Notes: a model not told the origin generated them from the sequence alone. Shown: positions 6,905 through 15,281, numbered from the stretch's first letter. The stretch is 39,297 bases of DNA from Streptomyces hokutonensis (GCF_000376565.1 NZ_BARG01000066.1:1-39297), one strand, 5' to 3'. Numbers and translations: made by a program.

Positions 6905-9457
6905 ATGGGACGCGGCAAGCTTCGGATCTACCTCGGTGCGGCACCGGGCGTCGGCAAGACGTACGCCATGCTGTCCGAGGCCCACCGCAGGGTGGAGCGG
7001 GGCACCGACTGCGTGGTCGCCTTCGTGGAGCACCACGGCCGGGCCCGCACCGAGGTGATGCTGCACGGCCTGGAGCAGGTCCCGCGCGCGGAGCTGTCCT
7101 ACCGGGGCACCGTCTTCACCGAGATGGACGTCGACGCCGTACTGCGCCGGGCCCCCGCCGTCGCCCTGGTGGACGAACTCGCCCACACCAACATCCCGGG
7201 ATCGCGCAACACCAAGCGCTGGCAGGACATCGAAGAACTGCTGGCGGCCGGCATCGACGTGGTGTCGACCGTCAACATCCAGCACCTGGAGTCCCTCGGC
7301 GACGTCGTCGAGTCGATCACCGGGGTCCGCCAGCAGGAGACCGTGCCCGACGAGGTCGTCCGCCGGGCCGACCAGATCGAGCTCGTCGACATGTCGCCAC
7401 AGGCGCTGCGGCGGCGGATGGCGCACGGCAACATCTACCAGCCCGACAAGGTCGACGCGGCCCTCTCCAACTACTTCCGCCCCGGCAACCTCACCGCCCT
7501 GCGCGAGCTGGCCCTCCTGTGGGTGGCCGACCGGGTCGACGAGTACCTCCAGGAGTACCGCCGCGAGCACCAGGTGTCGGCGATCTGGGGCTCCCGCGAG
7601 CGGATCGTCGTAGGACTGACCGGCGGGCCGGAAGGGCGGACGCTGATACGGCGGGCCGCGCGGCTCGCCGAGAAGGGGGCCGGCGGTGAGGTGCTGGCCG
7701 TCTACATCTCCCGCAGCGACGGCCTGACCTCCGCCTCCCCGAAGGAACTGGCACAGCAGCGCACCCTGATCGAGGACCTCGGCGGCACCTTCCACCACGT
7801 AGTGGGCGACGACATCCCGGCCGCGCTGCTCGACTTCGCGCGCGGGGTCAACGCCACCCAGATCGTCCTCGGCTCCTCGCGCCGCAAGACCTGGCAGTAC
7901 GTCTTCGGGCCCGGCGTCGGCACCACGGTCGCCCGCGAGTCCGGTCCCGACCTGGACGTCCACATCGTCACCCACGGAGAGGTCGCCAAGGGGCGCGGAC
8001 TGCCGGTGGCCCGGGGCGCGCGGCTCGGGCGCGCCCGGATCGTCTCGGGCTGGGTGGTCGGTGTCGTCGGGCCGGTGGGCCTCGCGCTCCTGCTGAACGC
8101 GATCCATCTCGGGCTCGCCAACGACATGCTGCTGTTCCTGTCGCTGACTGTCGCCGCGGCGCTGCTCGGCGGGCTGCTGCCGGCGCTGGTCTCGGCGGCC
8201 CTCGGGTCGTTCCTGCTGAACTACTACTACACGCCCCCGCTGCACCGGCTGACCATCGCCGACCCCAAGAACATCGTCGCCATCGCGATCTTCGTCGGCG
8301 TCGCCGTGTCCGTGGCCTCCGTCGTCGACCTCGCCGCGCGCCGCACCCAGCAGGCCGCCAGACTGCGCGCCGAGTCGGAGATCCTGTCCTTCCTCGCGGG
8401 CAGCGTGCTGCGCGGCGAGACCAGCCTCGAAGCGCTCCTGGAGCGGGTCCGGGAGACCTTCGGCATGGAGTCCGTGGCGCTGCTGGAACGCAAGAGCGAC
8501 GTCGACCCCTGGACCTGTGCCGGCCGGGTCGGTGTCGGGGTCCCGCTGGAGCGGCCCGAGGACGGCGATGTGGACATGCCGGTCGGCGACCACATGGCCC
8601 TCGCGCTGACCGGCCGCGTGCTGCCCGCCTCCGACCGCCGGGTGCTGGCCGCCTTCGCCGCGCAGGCCGCCGTCGTACTGGACCGCAGGCGCCTGCGCGA
8701 GGAGGCCGACCAGGCCCGCGCGCTCGCGGAGGGCAATCGCATCCGTACGGCCCTCCTGGCGGCCGTGAGCCACGATCTGCGGACCCCGCTGGCCGGCATC
8801 AAGGCGGCCGTGTCGAGTCTGCGCTCCGACGACGTGGCGTGGTCCGAGGAGGACCAGGCCGAGCTCCTGGAGGGCATCGAGGCCGGCGCCGACCGGCTCG
8901 ACCACCTCGTGGGCAACCTCCTCGACATGTCCCGCCTCCAGACCGGCACGGTCACCCCGATCGTCCGGGAGATCGACCTCGACGAGGTGGTGCCCATGGC
9001 GCTGGTCGGGGTCCCCGAGGGCAGCGCGGAACTCGACATCCCGGAGACGCTGCCCATGGTGGCCGTCGACCCCGGGCTGCTGGAGCGGGCGGTGGCCAAC
9101 CTGGTCGAGAACGCGGTCAAGTACAGTCCGCCCGACCGGCCCGTCCTGGTGTCCGCCAGCGCCATCGCCGACCGGGTGGAGGTCCGGGTGGTCGACCGCG
9201 GCCCCGGAGTCCCCGACGAGGCCAAGGACCGCATATTCGAGCCCTTCCAGCGCTACGGCGACGCCCCGCGCGGTGCGGGAGTGGGGCTCGGCCTCGCCGT
9301 GGCGCGTGGCTTCACCGAGGCCATGAACGGCACCCTGAACGCCGAGGACACACCCGGCGGCGGCCTCACCATGGTCCTCACGCTCCGCGCGGCGAAAGGT
9401 GCCGTGGAAGACGGGCACGACGTGTACGACGTACAACCGGAAAGGCAGGTCTCATGA
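6905..9457 (+). CDS. kdpD: KdpD-like potassium/turgor sensor histidine kinase
   Basis: An 850-residue sensor kinase with the full KdpD layout. The N-terminal KdpD domain has a Walker-A-like GAAPGVGKT (11-19) and the DELAHTN segment. A universal-stress-type domain (about 230-365) is followed by a four-helix membrane region (about 379-478), a GAF-like region (about 490-605), the HisKA box AVSHDLRTP with phospho-acceptor His623, and an HATPase domain with NLVENAVKYSPPD and DRGPGVPD. KdpD responds to potassium limitation and ionic strength and phosphorylates KdpE. The start is ATG at 6905. Its stop overlaps the kdpE start (ATGA). No kdpFABC pump genes are adjacent, so the target pump must be elsewhere or the pair controls other genes. 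Confidence 0.93.
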   Translation: MGRGKLRIYLGAAPGVGKTYAMLSEAHRRVERGTDCVVAFVEHHGRARTEVMLHGLEQVPRAELSYRGTVFTEMDVDAVLRRAPAVALVDELAHTNIPGSRNTKRWQDIEELLAAGIDVVSTVNIQHLESLGDVVESITGVRQQETVPDEVVRRADQIELVDMSPQALRRRMAHGNIYQPDKVDAALSNYFRPGNLTALRELALLWVADRVDEYLQEYRREHQVSAIWGSRERIVVGLTGGPEGRTLIRRAARLAEKGAGGEVLAVYISRSDGLTSASPKELAQQRTLIEDLGGTFHHVVGDDIPAALLDFARGVNATQIVLGSSRRKTWQYVFGPGVGTTVARESGPDLDVHIVTHGEVAKGRGLPVARGARLGRARIVSGWVVGVVGPVGLALLLNAIHLGLANDMLLFLSLTVAAALLGGLLPALVSAALGSFLLNYYYTPPLHRLTIADPKNIVAIAIFVGVAVSVASVVDLAARRTQQAARLRAESEILSFLAGSVLRGETSLEALLERVRETFGMESVALLERKSDVDPWTCAGRVGVGVPLERPEDGDVDMPVGDHMALALTGRVLPASDRRVLAAFAAQAAVVLDRRRLREEADQARALAEGNRIRTALLAAVSHDLRTPLAGIKAAVSSLRSDDVAWSEEDQAELLEGIEAGADRLDHLVGNLLDMSRLQTGTVTPIVREIDLDEVVPMALVGVPEGSAELDIPETLPMVAVDPGLLERAVANLVENAVKYSPPDRPVLVSASAIADRVEVRVVDRGPGVPDEAKDRIFEPFQRYGDAPRGAGVGLGLAVARGFTEAMNGTLNAEDTPGGGLTMVLTLRAAKGAVEDGHDVYDVQPERQVS

Positions 9458-10137
9458 CCAGGGTCCTCGTGGTCGAGGACGAGCCGCAGATCGTGCGGGC
9501 CCTCGTGATCAACCTCAAGGCACGGAAGTACGAGGTCGACGCGGCGGCCGACGGGAAGACCGCGCTCGACCTCGCCGCCTCCCGCCACCCCGACGTGGTC
9601 GTCCTCGACCTGGGGCTGCCCGACATGGACGGCGTCGAGGTGATCAAGGGGCTGCGGGGCTGGACCCGGGTGCCGATCCTGGTGCTGTCCGCCCGGCACT
9701 CCTCGGACGAGAAGGTCGAGGCGCTGGACGCGGGCGCCGACGACTACGTCACCAAGCCCTTCGGCATGGACGAGCTGCTGGCGCGGCTGCGGGCCGCCGT
9801 GCGCCGGGCCGAGCCCACCGGGGGCGGCGAGGACGACGTCCTGGTCGAGACCGAGGAGTTCACCGTCGACCTGGCCGCCAAGAAGGTCCAGCGCGACGGG
9901 CGGGACGTACGGCTGACCCCCACGGAGTGGCATCTGCTGGAGGTGCTCGTGCGCAACACCGGGCGGCTGGTCAGCCAGAAACAGCTGCTCCAGGAGGTGT
10001 GGGGGCCGTCCTACGGGACCGAGACGAACTACCTCCGCGTCTACATGGCACAGCTGCGGCGCAAGCTGGAGACGGACCCCGCGCACCCGAAGCACTTCAT
10101 CACGGAGCCCGGGATGGGCTACCGGTTCGAGCGCTGA
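9454..10137 (+). CDS. kdpE: KdpE-like response regulator
   Basis: An OmpR/PhoB-type regulator of 227 residues. The receiver domain (1-120) has the acidic pair Glu8/Asp9, the phosphorylation site Asp52 (VVLDLGLPD) and the conserved Lys101 (VTKPF). The DNA-binding winged helix (about 130-227) contains LTPTEWHLLEVLVRN and TNYLRVYMAQLRRKLE, close to known KdpE proteins. It overlaps kdpD by 4 bases and is its cognate partner. The classical target is the kdpFABC promoter, absent here. The TrkA pair and KimA-like transporter nearby are candidate targets by proximity only. Confidence 0.93.
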   Translation: MTRVLVVEDEPQIVRALVINLKARKYEVDAAADGKTALDLAASRHPDVVVLDLGLPDMDGVEVIKGLRGWTRVPILVLSARHSSDEKVEALDAGADDYVTKPFGMDELLARLRAAVRRAEPTGGGEDDVLVETEEFTVDLAAKKVQRDGRDVRLTPTEWHLLEVLVRNTGRLVSQKQLLQEVWGPSYGTETNYLRVYMAQLRRKLETDPAHPKHFITEPGMGYRFER

Positions 10138-10170
10138 CGACGTGGGTACGTCGCTGTCGGTGGACCCCGG

Positions 10171-10183
10171 TACGCTTCAGATA
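10171..10183 (+). promoter_or_regulatory. Possible -10 box giving a leaderless OB-fold transcript
   Basis: TACGCT at 10171-10176 sits 6 bases before the ATG at 10183, and no Shine-Dalgarno sequence precedes that ATG. This is the usual picture for leaderless mRNAs in Streptomyces. No good -35 was seen, so support is modest. Confidence 0.35.
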
Positions 10184-10581
10184 TGAGCGCTGTCTCCCGT
10201 TCCGAAAAGCCGGCCGGCCGGTTCCGGCGCATGCTCGACCGGCTGTCCTCCTCGCAGGAGGACCTGGAGTCCGAGGAGCTGCGTGAGGACTCCGAGACCG
10301 AGGGCTGTGTCCGGATCGGCGACTGCCACGACCGACAGATCGTGACGGTTACTGGTACCTTGCGCACGGTCACGCTGCGCCCCCGGGCGGGAGTCCCCGC
10401 GCTGGAGGCCGAACTGTTCGACGGCTCGGCAGCCCTGGACGTGGTGTGGCTCGGCAGGCGTTCCATCGTGGGCATAGAACCGGGACGCAAGCTGATCGCG
10501 TCCGGCCGGATCTCCATGAGCAGAGGCCGCCGGGTGCTCTTCAACCCGAAATACGAACTGAGACCCCTCGGACGGGAGTAG
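10183..10581 (+). CDS. OB-fold nucleic-acid-binding protein
   Basis: A 132-residue protein. An N-terminal charged helix (FRRMLDRLSSSQEDLESEEL) leads into an OB-fold-like beta barrel with VTVTGTLRTVTLRPRAG, ALEAELFDGSAALDVVWLG and GRKLIASGRIS, the pattern of single-domain OB-fold anti-codon-type proteins. From memory it corresponds to Rv2694c. Function is unknown; nucleic acid binding is inferred from the fold. The DUF3159 gene begins 3 bases after its stop, so both are one operon. Confidence 0.82.
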   Translation: MSAVSRSEKPAGRFRRMLDRLSSSQEDLESEELREDSETEGCVRIGDCHDRQIVTVTGTLRTVTLRPRAGVPALEAELFDGSAALDVVWLGRRSIVGIEPGRKLIASGRISMSRGRRVLFNPKYELRPLGRE

Positions 10582-10584
10582 CCG

Positions 10585-11343
10585 GTGACGTCGCTCGACA
10601 AGCCGACCACAGAGACCGTGGACGCCGAAGACAGCGAGCAGGATGTCCGGGCGGTGACCGAGGCGGCCCTCTTCGAGGCGTTCGGCGGGCTGCGCGGCAT
10701 GATCGAAACGGTCCTGCCCGGCCTCCTCTTCGTCACCATCTTCACGATCAACAAGGACCTGCACTGGTCGGCGATCGCCGCCCTCGCCGTGTCCCTGGTG
10801 CTGGTCGTGGTCCGCCTGGTGAAGCGCGACACCGTCAAGCACGCCTTCAGCGGTGTCTTCGGCGTCGCCTTCGGTGTCGTCTTCGCGATGATGACCGGCA
10901 ACGCCAAGAACTTCTACCTCCCCGGCATGCTCTACACGCTGGGCCTGGCGCTGGCGTACATCATCACGACCCTCGCGGGCGTCCCGCTGATCGGCCTGAT
11001 CCTCGGCCCGGTCTTCAAGGAGAACCTCTCCTGGCGCACCCGCAACCCCGGCCGCAAGAAGGCCTACGCCAAGGCCAGTTGGGCCTGGGGCCTGATCCTG
11101 CTCGCCAAGTGCGCGATCCTCTTCCCGCTCTACTGGTGGGCCAACACCGCCCAACTCGGCTGGGTCCTGGTCGCGTTGAAGATCCCGCCCTTCCTGCTGG
11201 CCGTCTGGCTGACCTGGGTCTTCCTCGCGAAGGCACCCGCGCCCATCGACGTGTTCGCGGAGATGGAAGCGGAGGAACAGGCGGAGAAGGAGCGGAAGGC
11301 CGCAGCTGCCACCGCAGAGGGCCGGCACCGGCGAGACGCATAG
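10585..11343 (+). CDS. DUF3159 family integral membrane protein
   Basis: A 252-residue protein with an acidic N-terminus (1-25), five or six membrane helices (about 35-225) and an Ala/Glu/Lys-rich cytoplasmic tail. The pieces FGGLRGMIETVLPGLLFV, GMLYTLGLALAYIITTLAG and KENLSWRTRNPGRKKAY are characteristic of DUF3159. Function is unknown; the mycobacterial relative (Rv2693c, recalled) also sits convergent to the two TrkA genes. GTG at 10585 follows GGGAG at 10575-10579, inside the end of the OB-fold gene. Transcription ends at the palindrome at 11350-11399. Confidence 0.86.
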   Translation: MTSLDKPTTETVDAEDSEQDVRAVTEAALFEAFGGLRGMIETVLPGLLFVTIFTINKDLHWSAIAALAVSLVLVVVRLVKRDTVKHAFSGVFGVAFGVVFAMMTGNAKNFYLPGMLYTLGLALAYIITTLAGVPLIGLILGPVFKENLSWRTRNPGRKKAYAKASWAWGLILLAKCAILFPLYWWANTAQLGWVLVALKIPPFLLAVWLTWVFLAKAPAPIDVFAEMEAEEQAEKERKAAAATAEGRHRRDA

Positions 11344-11349
11344 TTTTTG

Positions 11350-11399
11350 CTACGACGAAGAGGGCGCCCCGAGATCTCGGGGCGCCCTCTTCGTCGTAG
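11350..11399. terminator. Perfect 50-base palindrome, bidirectional terminator
   Basis: Bases 11350-11374 are the exact reverse complement of 11375-11399, with AGATCT at the centre and no spacer. It lies between the convergent DUF3159 and ceoC genes, flanked by TTTTT at 11344-11348, so it can end transcription from both sides. The length and perfection are unusual. Confidence 0.9.
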
Positions 11400-11406
11400 A
11401 ACCGGA

Positions 11407-12084
11407 CTAAGTCGCCGCGTCCTCCCGGCGCACCGACAGCAAGTCCTCCAGCTGCTCCTCACGCGCCTGAGCCGCGACGAACAGCAGCTCGTCGCCCGCC
11501 TCCAAGGAGTCCTCGCGGGACGGGGTCAGCACGCGGGTGCCGCGGATGATCGTGACCAGGGAGGTGTCCTCGGGCCACTCCACGTCGCCGACCTGGGTGC
11601 CGGCCAGGGCCGACTCCTCGGGCAGCGTCAGCTCCACGAGGTTCGCGTCGCCGTGGCTGAAGCGGAGGAGGCGGACCAGGTCGCCGACCGAGACCGCTTC
11701 CTCGACCAGGGCCGACATCAGGCGGGGCGTGGAGACGGCCACGTCGACGCCCCATGACTCGTTGAAGAGCCACTCGTTCTTCGGGTTGTTGACGCGGGCG
11801 ACGACGCGCGGGACGCCGTACTCCGTCTTCGCGAGGAGGGAGACGACGAGGTTGACCTTGTCGTCGCCGGTCGCGGCGATCACCACGTTGCAGCGCTGGA
11901 GCGCCGCCTCGTCCAGGGACGTGATCTCGCAGGCGTCGGCCAGCAGCCACTCCGCCTGGGGGACCCGCTCGACCGAGATCGCGGTCGGGGCCTTGTCGAT
12001 GAGAAGGATCTCGTGACCGTTCTCCAGCAGCTCACCGGCGATCGAACGTCCGACCGCGCCGGCTCCGGCAATGGCGACCCTCAT
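11407..12084 (-). CDS. TrkA/RCK potassium-channel regulatory subunit (CeoC-like)
   Basis: A 225-residue protein with an N-terminal Rossmann RCK_N domain, starting MRVAIAGAGAVGRSIAGEL (GxGxxG nucleotide site) with the acidic end of beta-2 in LLIDK, and a C-terminal RCK_C/TrkA_C domain (about 135-220). Such proteins bind NAD(H), ATP or c-di-AMP and gate potassium transporters. The frame is open upstream inside ceoB, but ATG at 12084 begins exactly at the Rossmann strand and overlaps the ceoB stop as TGATG. The tandem pair corresponds to mycobacterial CeoB/CeoC (recalled). Confidence 0.9.
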   Translation of the reverse strand: MRVAIAGAGAVGRSIAGELLENGHEILLIDKAPTAISVERVPQAEWLLADACEITSLDEAALQRCNVVIAATGDDKVNLVVSLLAKTEYGVPRVVARVNNPKNEWLFNESWGVDVAVSTPRLMSALVEEAVSVGDLVRLLRFSHGDANLVELTLPEESALAGTQVGDVEWPEDTSLVTIIRGTRVLTPSREDSLEAGDELLFVAAQAREEQLEDLLSVRREDAAT

Positions 12085-12755
12085 CAGTGACCGCCCTCCT
12101 CTTCGGGACCCTTGGCGAACGCCGCCTCGACCTTGTCGACCTCGTCCGTGCGCATCATCACGTGCACGAGGTCGCCCTCCTGCAACACGGTCTGCGAAGA
12201 GGGCAGCATCGCCTCGCCGAGACGGGTGAGGAACGCCACGCGGACGCCCGTCTCCTCCTGCAACTTGCTGATCTTGTGGCCCACCCAGGTCGCCGAGGCG
12301 TGCACCTCGGCGAGCTGGACACCGCCGGTGGGATCCCGCCACAGCGGCTCCGCGCCCGAGGGCAGCAGACGGCGCAGCATCTGGTCGGCGGTCCAGCGGA
12401 CCGTGGCGACGGTGGGGATGCCCAGGCGCTGGTAGACCTCGGCACGGCGGGGGTCGTAGATACGGGCCGCGACGTTCTCCACGCCGAACATCTCGCGGGC
12501 CACCCGCGCGGAGATGATGTTCGAGTTGTCACCGCTGGAGACGGCCGCGAACGCGCCCGCCTCCTCGATGCCCGCTTCGCGCAGCGTGTCCTGGTCGAAG
12601 CCGACCCCGGTGACCCGGCGGCCGCCGAATCCCGGGCCCAGCCGACGGAAGGCGGTGGGGTCCTGGTCGATCACGGCGACCGTGTGCCCCTGTTGCTCCA
12701 GGGTCTGGGCGAGAGCGGAACCCACTCTGCCGCAGCCCATGATGACGATGTGCAC
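12084..12755 (-). CDS. TrkA/RCK potassium-channel regulatory subunit (CeoB-like)
   Basis: A 223-residue protein with the same two-domain plan as its downstream neighbour: an RCK_N Rossmann fold (MHIVIMGCGRVGSALAQ, then AVIDQD) and a TrkA_C domain (about 135-215, ending near VMMRTDEVDKVE). The two proteins probably form a hetero-oligomeric gating ring. The membrane partner is not a TrkH in this window; the divergent KimA-like transporter at 13126 is the nearest candidate. Overlap by one base with the following gene (TGATG) shows tight coupling. Confidence 0.9.
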   Translation of the reverse strand: MHIVIMGCGRVGSALAQTLEQQGHTVAVIDQDPTAFRRLGPGFGGRRVTGVGFDQDTLREAGIEEAGAFAAVSSGDNSNIISARVAREMFGVENVAARIYDPRRAEVYQRLGIPTVATVRWTADQMLRRLLPSGAEPLWRDPTGGVQLAEVHASATWVGHKISKLQEETGVRVAFLTRLGEAMLPSSQTVLQEGDLVHVMMRTDEVDKVEAAFAKGPEEEGGH

Positions 12756-12856
12756 GACCGTCCTTCCGGTGTCCTGAAATCAATGCTCAGCCCCATCAGG
12801 GTCTCAGACCGAGGCCAAAGTACACACGTCCGGCCCTTCCGGGGCACCCCTGTGCG

Positions 12857-12952
12857 TCAGCGGCGCCCGATGCTGCGCACACTGGCCAGGGTGAGGATTC
12901 CGAGGCCGGCCAGGGCGGCGAGGGCGCCGATCAGCTCTGCGGTCGAGGGCAT
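12857..12952 (-). CDS. 31-residue single-pass membrane peptide
   Basis: A short gene of 32 codons upstream of the TrkA pair and on the same strand. The peptide begins MPSTAELIGALAALAG, continues as one hydrophobic helix and ends in a basic tail (RSIGRR), typical of a small inner-membrane protein with the C-terminus inside. A perfect GGAGG at 12957-12961 stands 4 bases before the ATG, one of the strongest ribosome sites in the window. It lies 101 bases upstream of ceoB. It is too short for family assignment; small hydrophobic subunits such as KdpF (about 30 residues) stabilise potassium pumps, so a partner role for the nearby transport system is possible but unproven. Confidence 0.6.
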   Translation of the reverse strand: MPSTAELIGALAALAGLGILTLASVRSIGRR

Positions 12953-13088
12953 GGAACCTCCAGGGGGCGGGCGGGAGCGGGGTTTTGTCATATAGACACG
13001 GAGTCGCCACTCCCGACGGAATCCGCAACTCCACTCGTCACGGATTTCACCCGTGAGGCAGATGACATGGCTCAGGCAGGTGGCGAGT

Positions 13089-13122
13089 AGAGGATCGCCT
13101 GTTCGAAGGCCTACGATCCTCT
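13089..13122 (+). promoter_or_regulatory. Inverted repeat just before the KimA-like start codon
   Basis: AGAGGATCG at 13089-13097 pairs with CGATCCTCT at 13114-13122, and GCCT/AGGC pair inside it. The structure ends 3 bases before the GTG start. TACGAT at 13112-13117 could be a -10 box of a leaderless transcript, making the repeat an operator over the promoter; alternatively it is an RNA hairpin. Both readings are inference. Confidence 0.45.
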
Positions 13123-13125
13123 GTT

Positions 13126-15177
13126 GTGTCCAAACTGACCGACGTGCCCAAGCGCATCCTCATCGGGCGCGCACTGCGCAGCGACCGGTTGGGCGAAACG
13201 CTCCTGCCGAAGCGCATCGCACTCCCCGTCTTCGCTTCCGACCCGCTGTCCTCCGTCGCGTACGCGCCCGGCGAGGTGCTGCTGGTCCTCTCCATCGCGG
13301 GCGTGTCGGCCTACCACTTCAGCCCCTGGATCGCGGTCGCGGTCGTGGTGCTGATGTTCACCGTGGTCGCCTCCTACCGGCAGAACGTCCACGCCTACCC
13401 CAGCGGCGGCGGCGACTACGAGGTGGCCACCACCAACCTCGGCCCCAAGGCCGGCCTCACCGTCGCCAGCGCCCTGCTCGTCGACTACGTCCTCACCGTC
13501 GCCGTCTCGATCGCCTCCGGCATCGAGAACCTCGGCTCCGCGGTCCCGTTCGTGGTCGAGCACAAGGTGATCTGCGCGATCGTCGTCGTGGTGCTCCTCA
13601 CGCTGATGAACCTGCGCGGCGTGAAGGAGTCCGGTTCGCTGTTCGCGATCCCGACGTACGTCTTCGTCGCGGGCGTCTTCATCATGATCGCGTGGGGTGC
13701 CTTCCGTGGACTCGTCCTCGGCGACACCATGCGGGCGCCGACCGCCGACTACCACATCAAGGCCGAGCACGAGGGCCTCGCGGGCTTCGCGCTCGTCTTC
13801 CTGCTCCTGCGCGCCTTCTCCTCCGGCTGTGCCGCCCTGACCGGCGTCGAGGCGATCTCCAACGGCGTCCCGGCCTTCCGCAAGCCCAAGTCCAAGAACG
13901 CGGCGACCACCCTCGCGGCGATGGGCCTGCTGGCCGTCACGATGTTCTGCGGGATCATCGCGCTGGCCATGACGACCAAGGTCCGCATGGCCGAGAACCC
14001 GGCCACCGACCTGATCCACAACGGTGTCGCCATCGGCTCCGACTATGTCCAGAACCCGGTGATCTCCCAGGTCGCCGAGGCCGTGTTCGGCAAGGGCAGC
14101 TTCCTGTTCGTCGTGCTGGCCGCGGCCACCGCGCTGGTCCTGTTCCTGGCCGCCAACACGGCGTACAACGGCTTCCCGCTCCTCGGCTCGATCCTCGCCC
14201 AGGACCGCTACCTGCCGCGCCAGCTGCACACCCGAGGCGACCGCCTGGCCTTCTCCAACGGCATCGTGCTGCTCGCCGGCACCGCCACCCTGCTGATCGC
14301 GATCTACGGCGCCGACTCGACCCGCCTGATCCAGCTCTACATCGTGGGCGTGTTCGTCTCCTTCACCCTCAGCCAGACCGGCATGGTCCGGCACTGGAAC
14401 CGCCACCTCGCCACCGAGAAGGACCAGGCCAAGCGCCGCCACATGGTCCGCTCGCGCGCGATCAACGCCTTCGGTGCGTTCTTCACGGGTCTCGTCCTGG
14501 TCGTGGTCCTGGTCACGAAGTTCACGCACGGCGCCTGGGTGGCGCTGCTCGGCATGTGCATCTTCTACGCCACGATGACCGCGATCCGTAAGCACTACGA
14601 CCGGGTCGCCGAGGAGATCGCGGCCCCCGAGGGCCCCAGCGACGACAGCCTCCGCCCGTCCCGGGTCCACTCGGTCGTCCTGATCTCCAAGATCCACCGC
14701 CCGGCGCTGCGGGCCCTGGCCTACGCCAAGCTGATGCGCTCGGACACCCTGGAGGCGCTCAGCGTCAACGTGGACCCGGCCGAGACCAAGGCACTGCGCG
14801 AGGAGTGGGAGCGGCGCGGGATCGACGTACCGCTGAAGGTGCTCGACTCGCCGTACCGGGAGATCACGCGGCCGATCATCGAGTACGTGAAGGGCCTGCG
14901 GAAGGAATCCCCGCGGGATGCCGTCTCCGTGATCATCCCCGAGTACGTCGTCGGCCACTGGTACGAGCACCTGCTCCACAACCAGAGCGCGCTCAGGCTC
15001 AAGGGCCGGCTGCTGTTCACGCCGGGCGTGATGGTGACGTCGGTGCCGTACCAGCTGGAGTCCTCCGAGGCGGCGAAGATCCGGGCCCGCAAGCGGCAGG
15101 AATGGAGCGCGCCGGGTGCGGTGCGGCGGGGGCCTGCGGAGGAGCGGCACAAGGAGTCCTCGGACACCAAGGGCTGA
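13126..15177 (+). CDS. KimA-like APC-superfamily transporter
   Basis: A 683-residue membrane protein with about 12 helices in the first 470 residues and a cytoplasmic C-terminal domain of about 200. The N-terminal region (IGRALRSDRLGETLLPKR, SDPLSSVAYAPGEVLL) and SYRQNVHAYPSGGGDYEVA, NLGPKAGL and LLVDYVLTVAVSIASG follow closely, from memory, the sequence of Bacillus KimA (YdaO), a high-affinity potassium importer of the KUP/APC group. It is often labelled amino acid permease; the KimA resemblance and the TrkA pair divergent from it favour potassium. GTG at 13126 has no clear ribosome site, consistent with a leaderless mRNA. The mycobacterial counterpart would be Rv2690c. Confidence 0.82.
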   Translation: MSKLTDVPKRILIGRALRSDRLGETLLPKRIALPVFASDPLSSVAYAPGEVLLVLSIAGVSAYHFSPWIAVAVVVLMFTVVASYRQNVHAYPSGGGDYEVATTNLGPKAGLTVASALLVDYVLTVAVSIASGIENLGSAVPFVVEHKVICAIVVVVLLTLMNLRGVKESGSLFAIPTYVFVAGVFIMIAWGAFRGLVLGDTMRAPTADYHIKAEHEGLAGFALVFLLLRAFSSGCAALTGVEAISNGVPAFRKPKSKNAATTLAAMGLLAVTMFCGIIALAMTTKVRMAENPATDLIHNGVAIGSDYVQNPVISQVAEAVFGKGSFLFVVLAAATALVLFLAANTAYNGFPLLGSILAQDRYLPRQLHTRGDRLAFSNGIVLLAGTATLLIAIYGADSTRLIQLYIVGVFVSFTLSQTGMVRHWNRHLATEKDQAKRRHMVRSRAINAFGAFFTGLVLVVVLVTKFTHGAWVALLGMCIFYATMTAIRKHYDRVAEEIAAPEGPSDDSLRPSRVHSVVLISKIHRPALRALAYAKLMRSDTLEALSVNVDPAETKALREEWERRGIDVPLKVLDSPYREITRPIIEYVKGLRKESPRDAVSVIIPEYVVGHWYEHLLHNQSALRLKGRLLFTPGVMVTSVPYQLESSEAAKIRARKRQEWSAPGAVRRGPAEERHKESSDTKG

Positions 15178-15216
15178 GCGTCTCCTGGCGCACTTTGTGG
15201 TGAGCGGTCGGGCAGG

Positions 15217-15236
15217 GCCCACGTAGACTGGTGGGC
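15217..15236 (+). promoter_or_regulatory. Promoter-like site within a small dyad, upstream of RNA methyltransferase
   Basis: TAGACT at 15225-15230 is a reasonable -10 box, enclosed by the inverted repeat GCCCAC (15217-15222) and GTGGGC (15231-15236). No good -35 is visible. It would drive the methyltransferase from about 45 bases upstream of its start. Confidence 0.35.
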
Positions 15237-15281
15237 TGTTGTCCGGCCGTTCCCCCTTTGACGTTGTGGAGTCACCCCGCC

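Noticed and set aside
6848..9436. An 862-codon open frame antisense to kdpD
   Set aside because: It is a GC-bias shadow: the translation is His/Arg/Gly/Val-rich without domains, and kdpD on the other strand is complete.
12953..13125. A ydaO-type c-di-AMP riboswitch upstream of the KimA-like gene
   Set aside because: The interval is short and has none of the conserved riboswitch core that I can recall; only a simple nested dyad is visible.
13111..15222. A 703-codon open frame antisense to the KimA-like gene
   Set aside because: It is low-complexity His/Asp/Arg sequence with no family features; shadow of a real gene.
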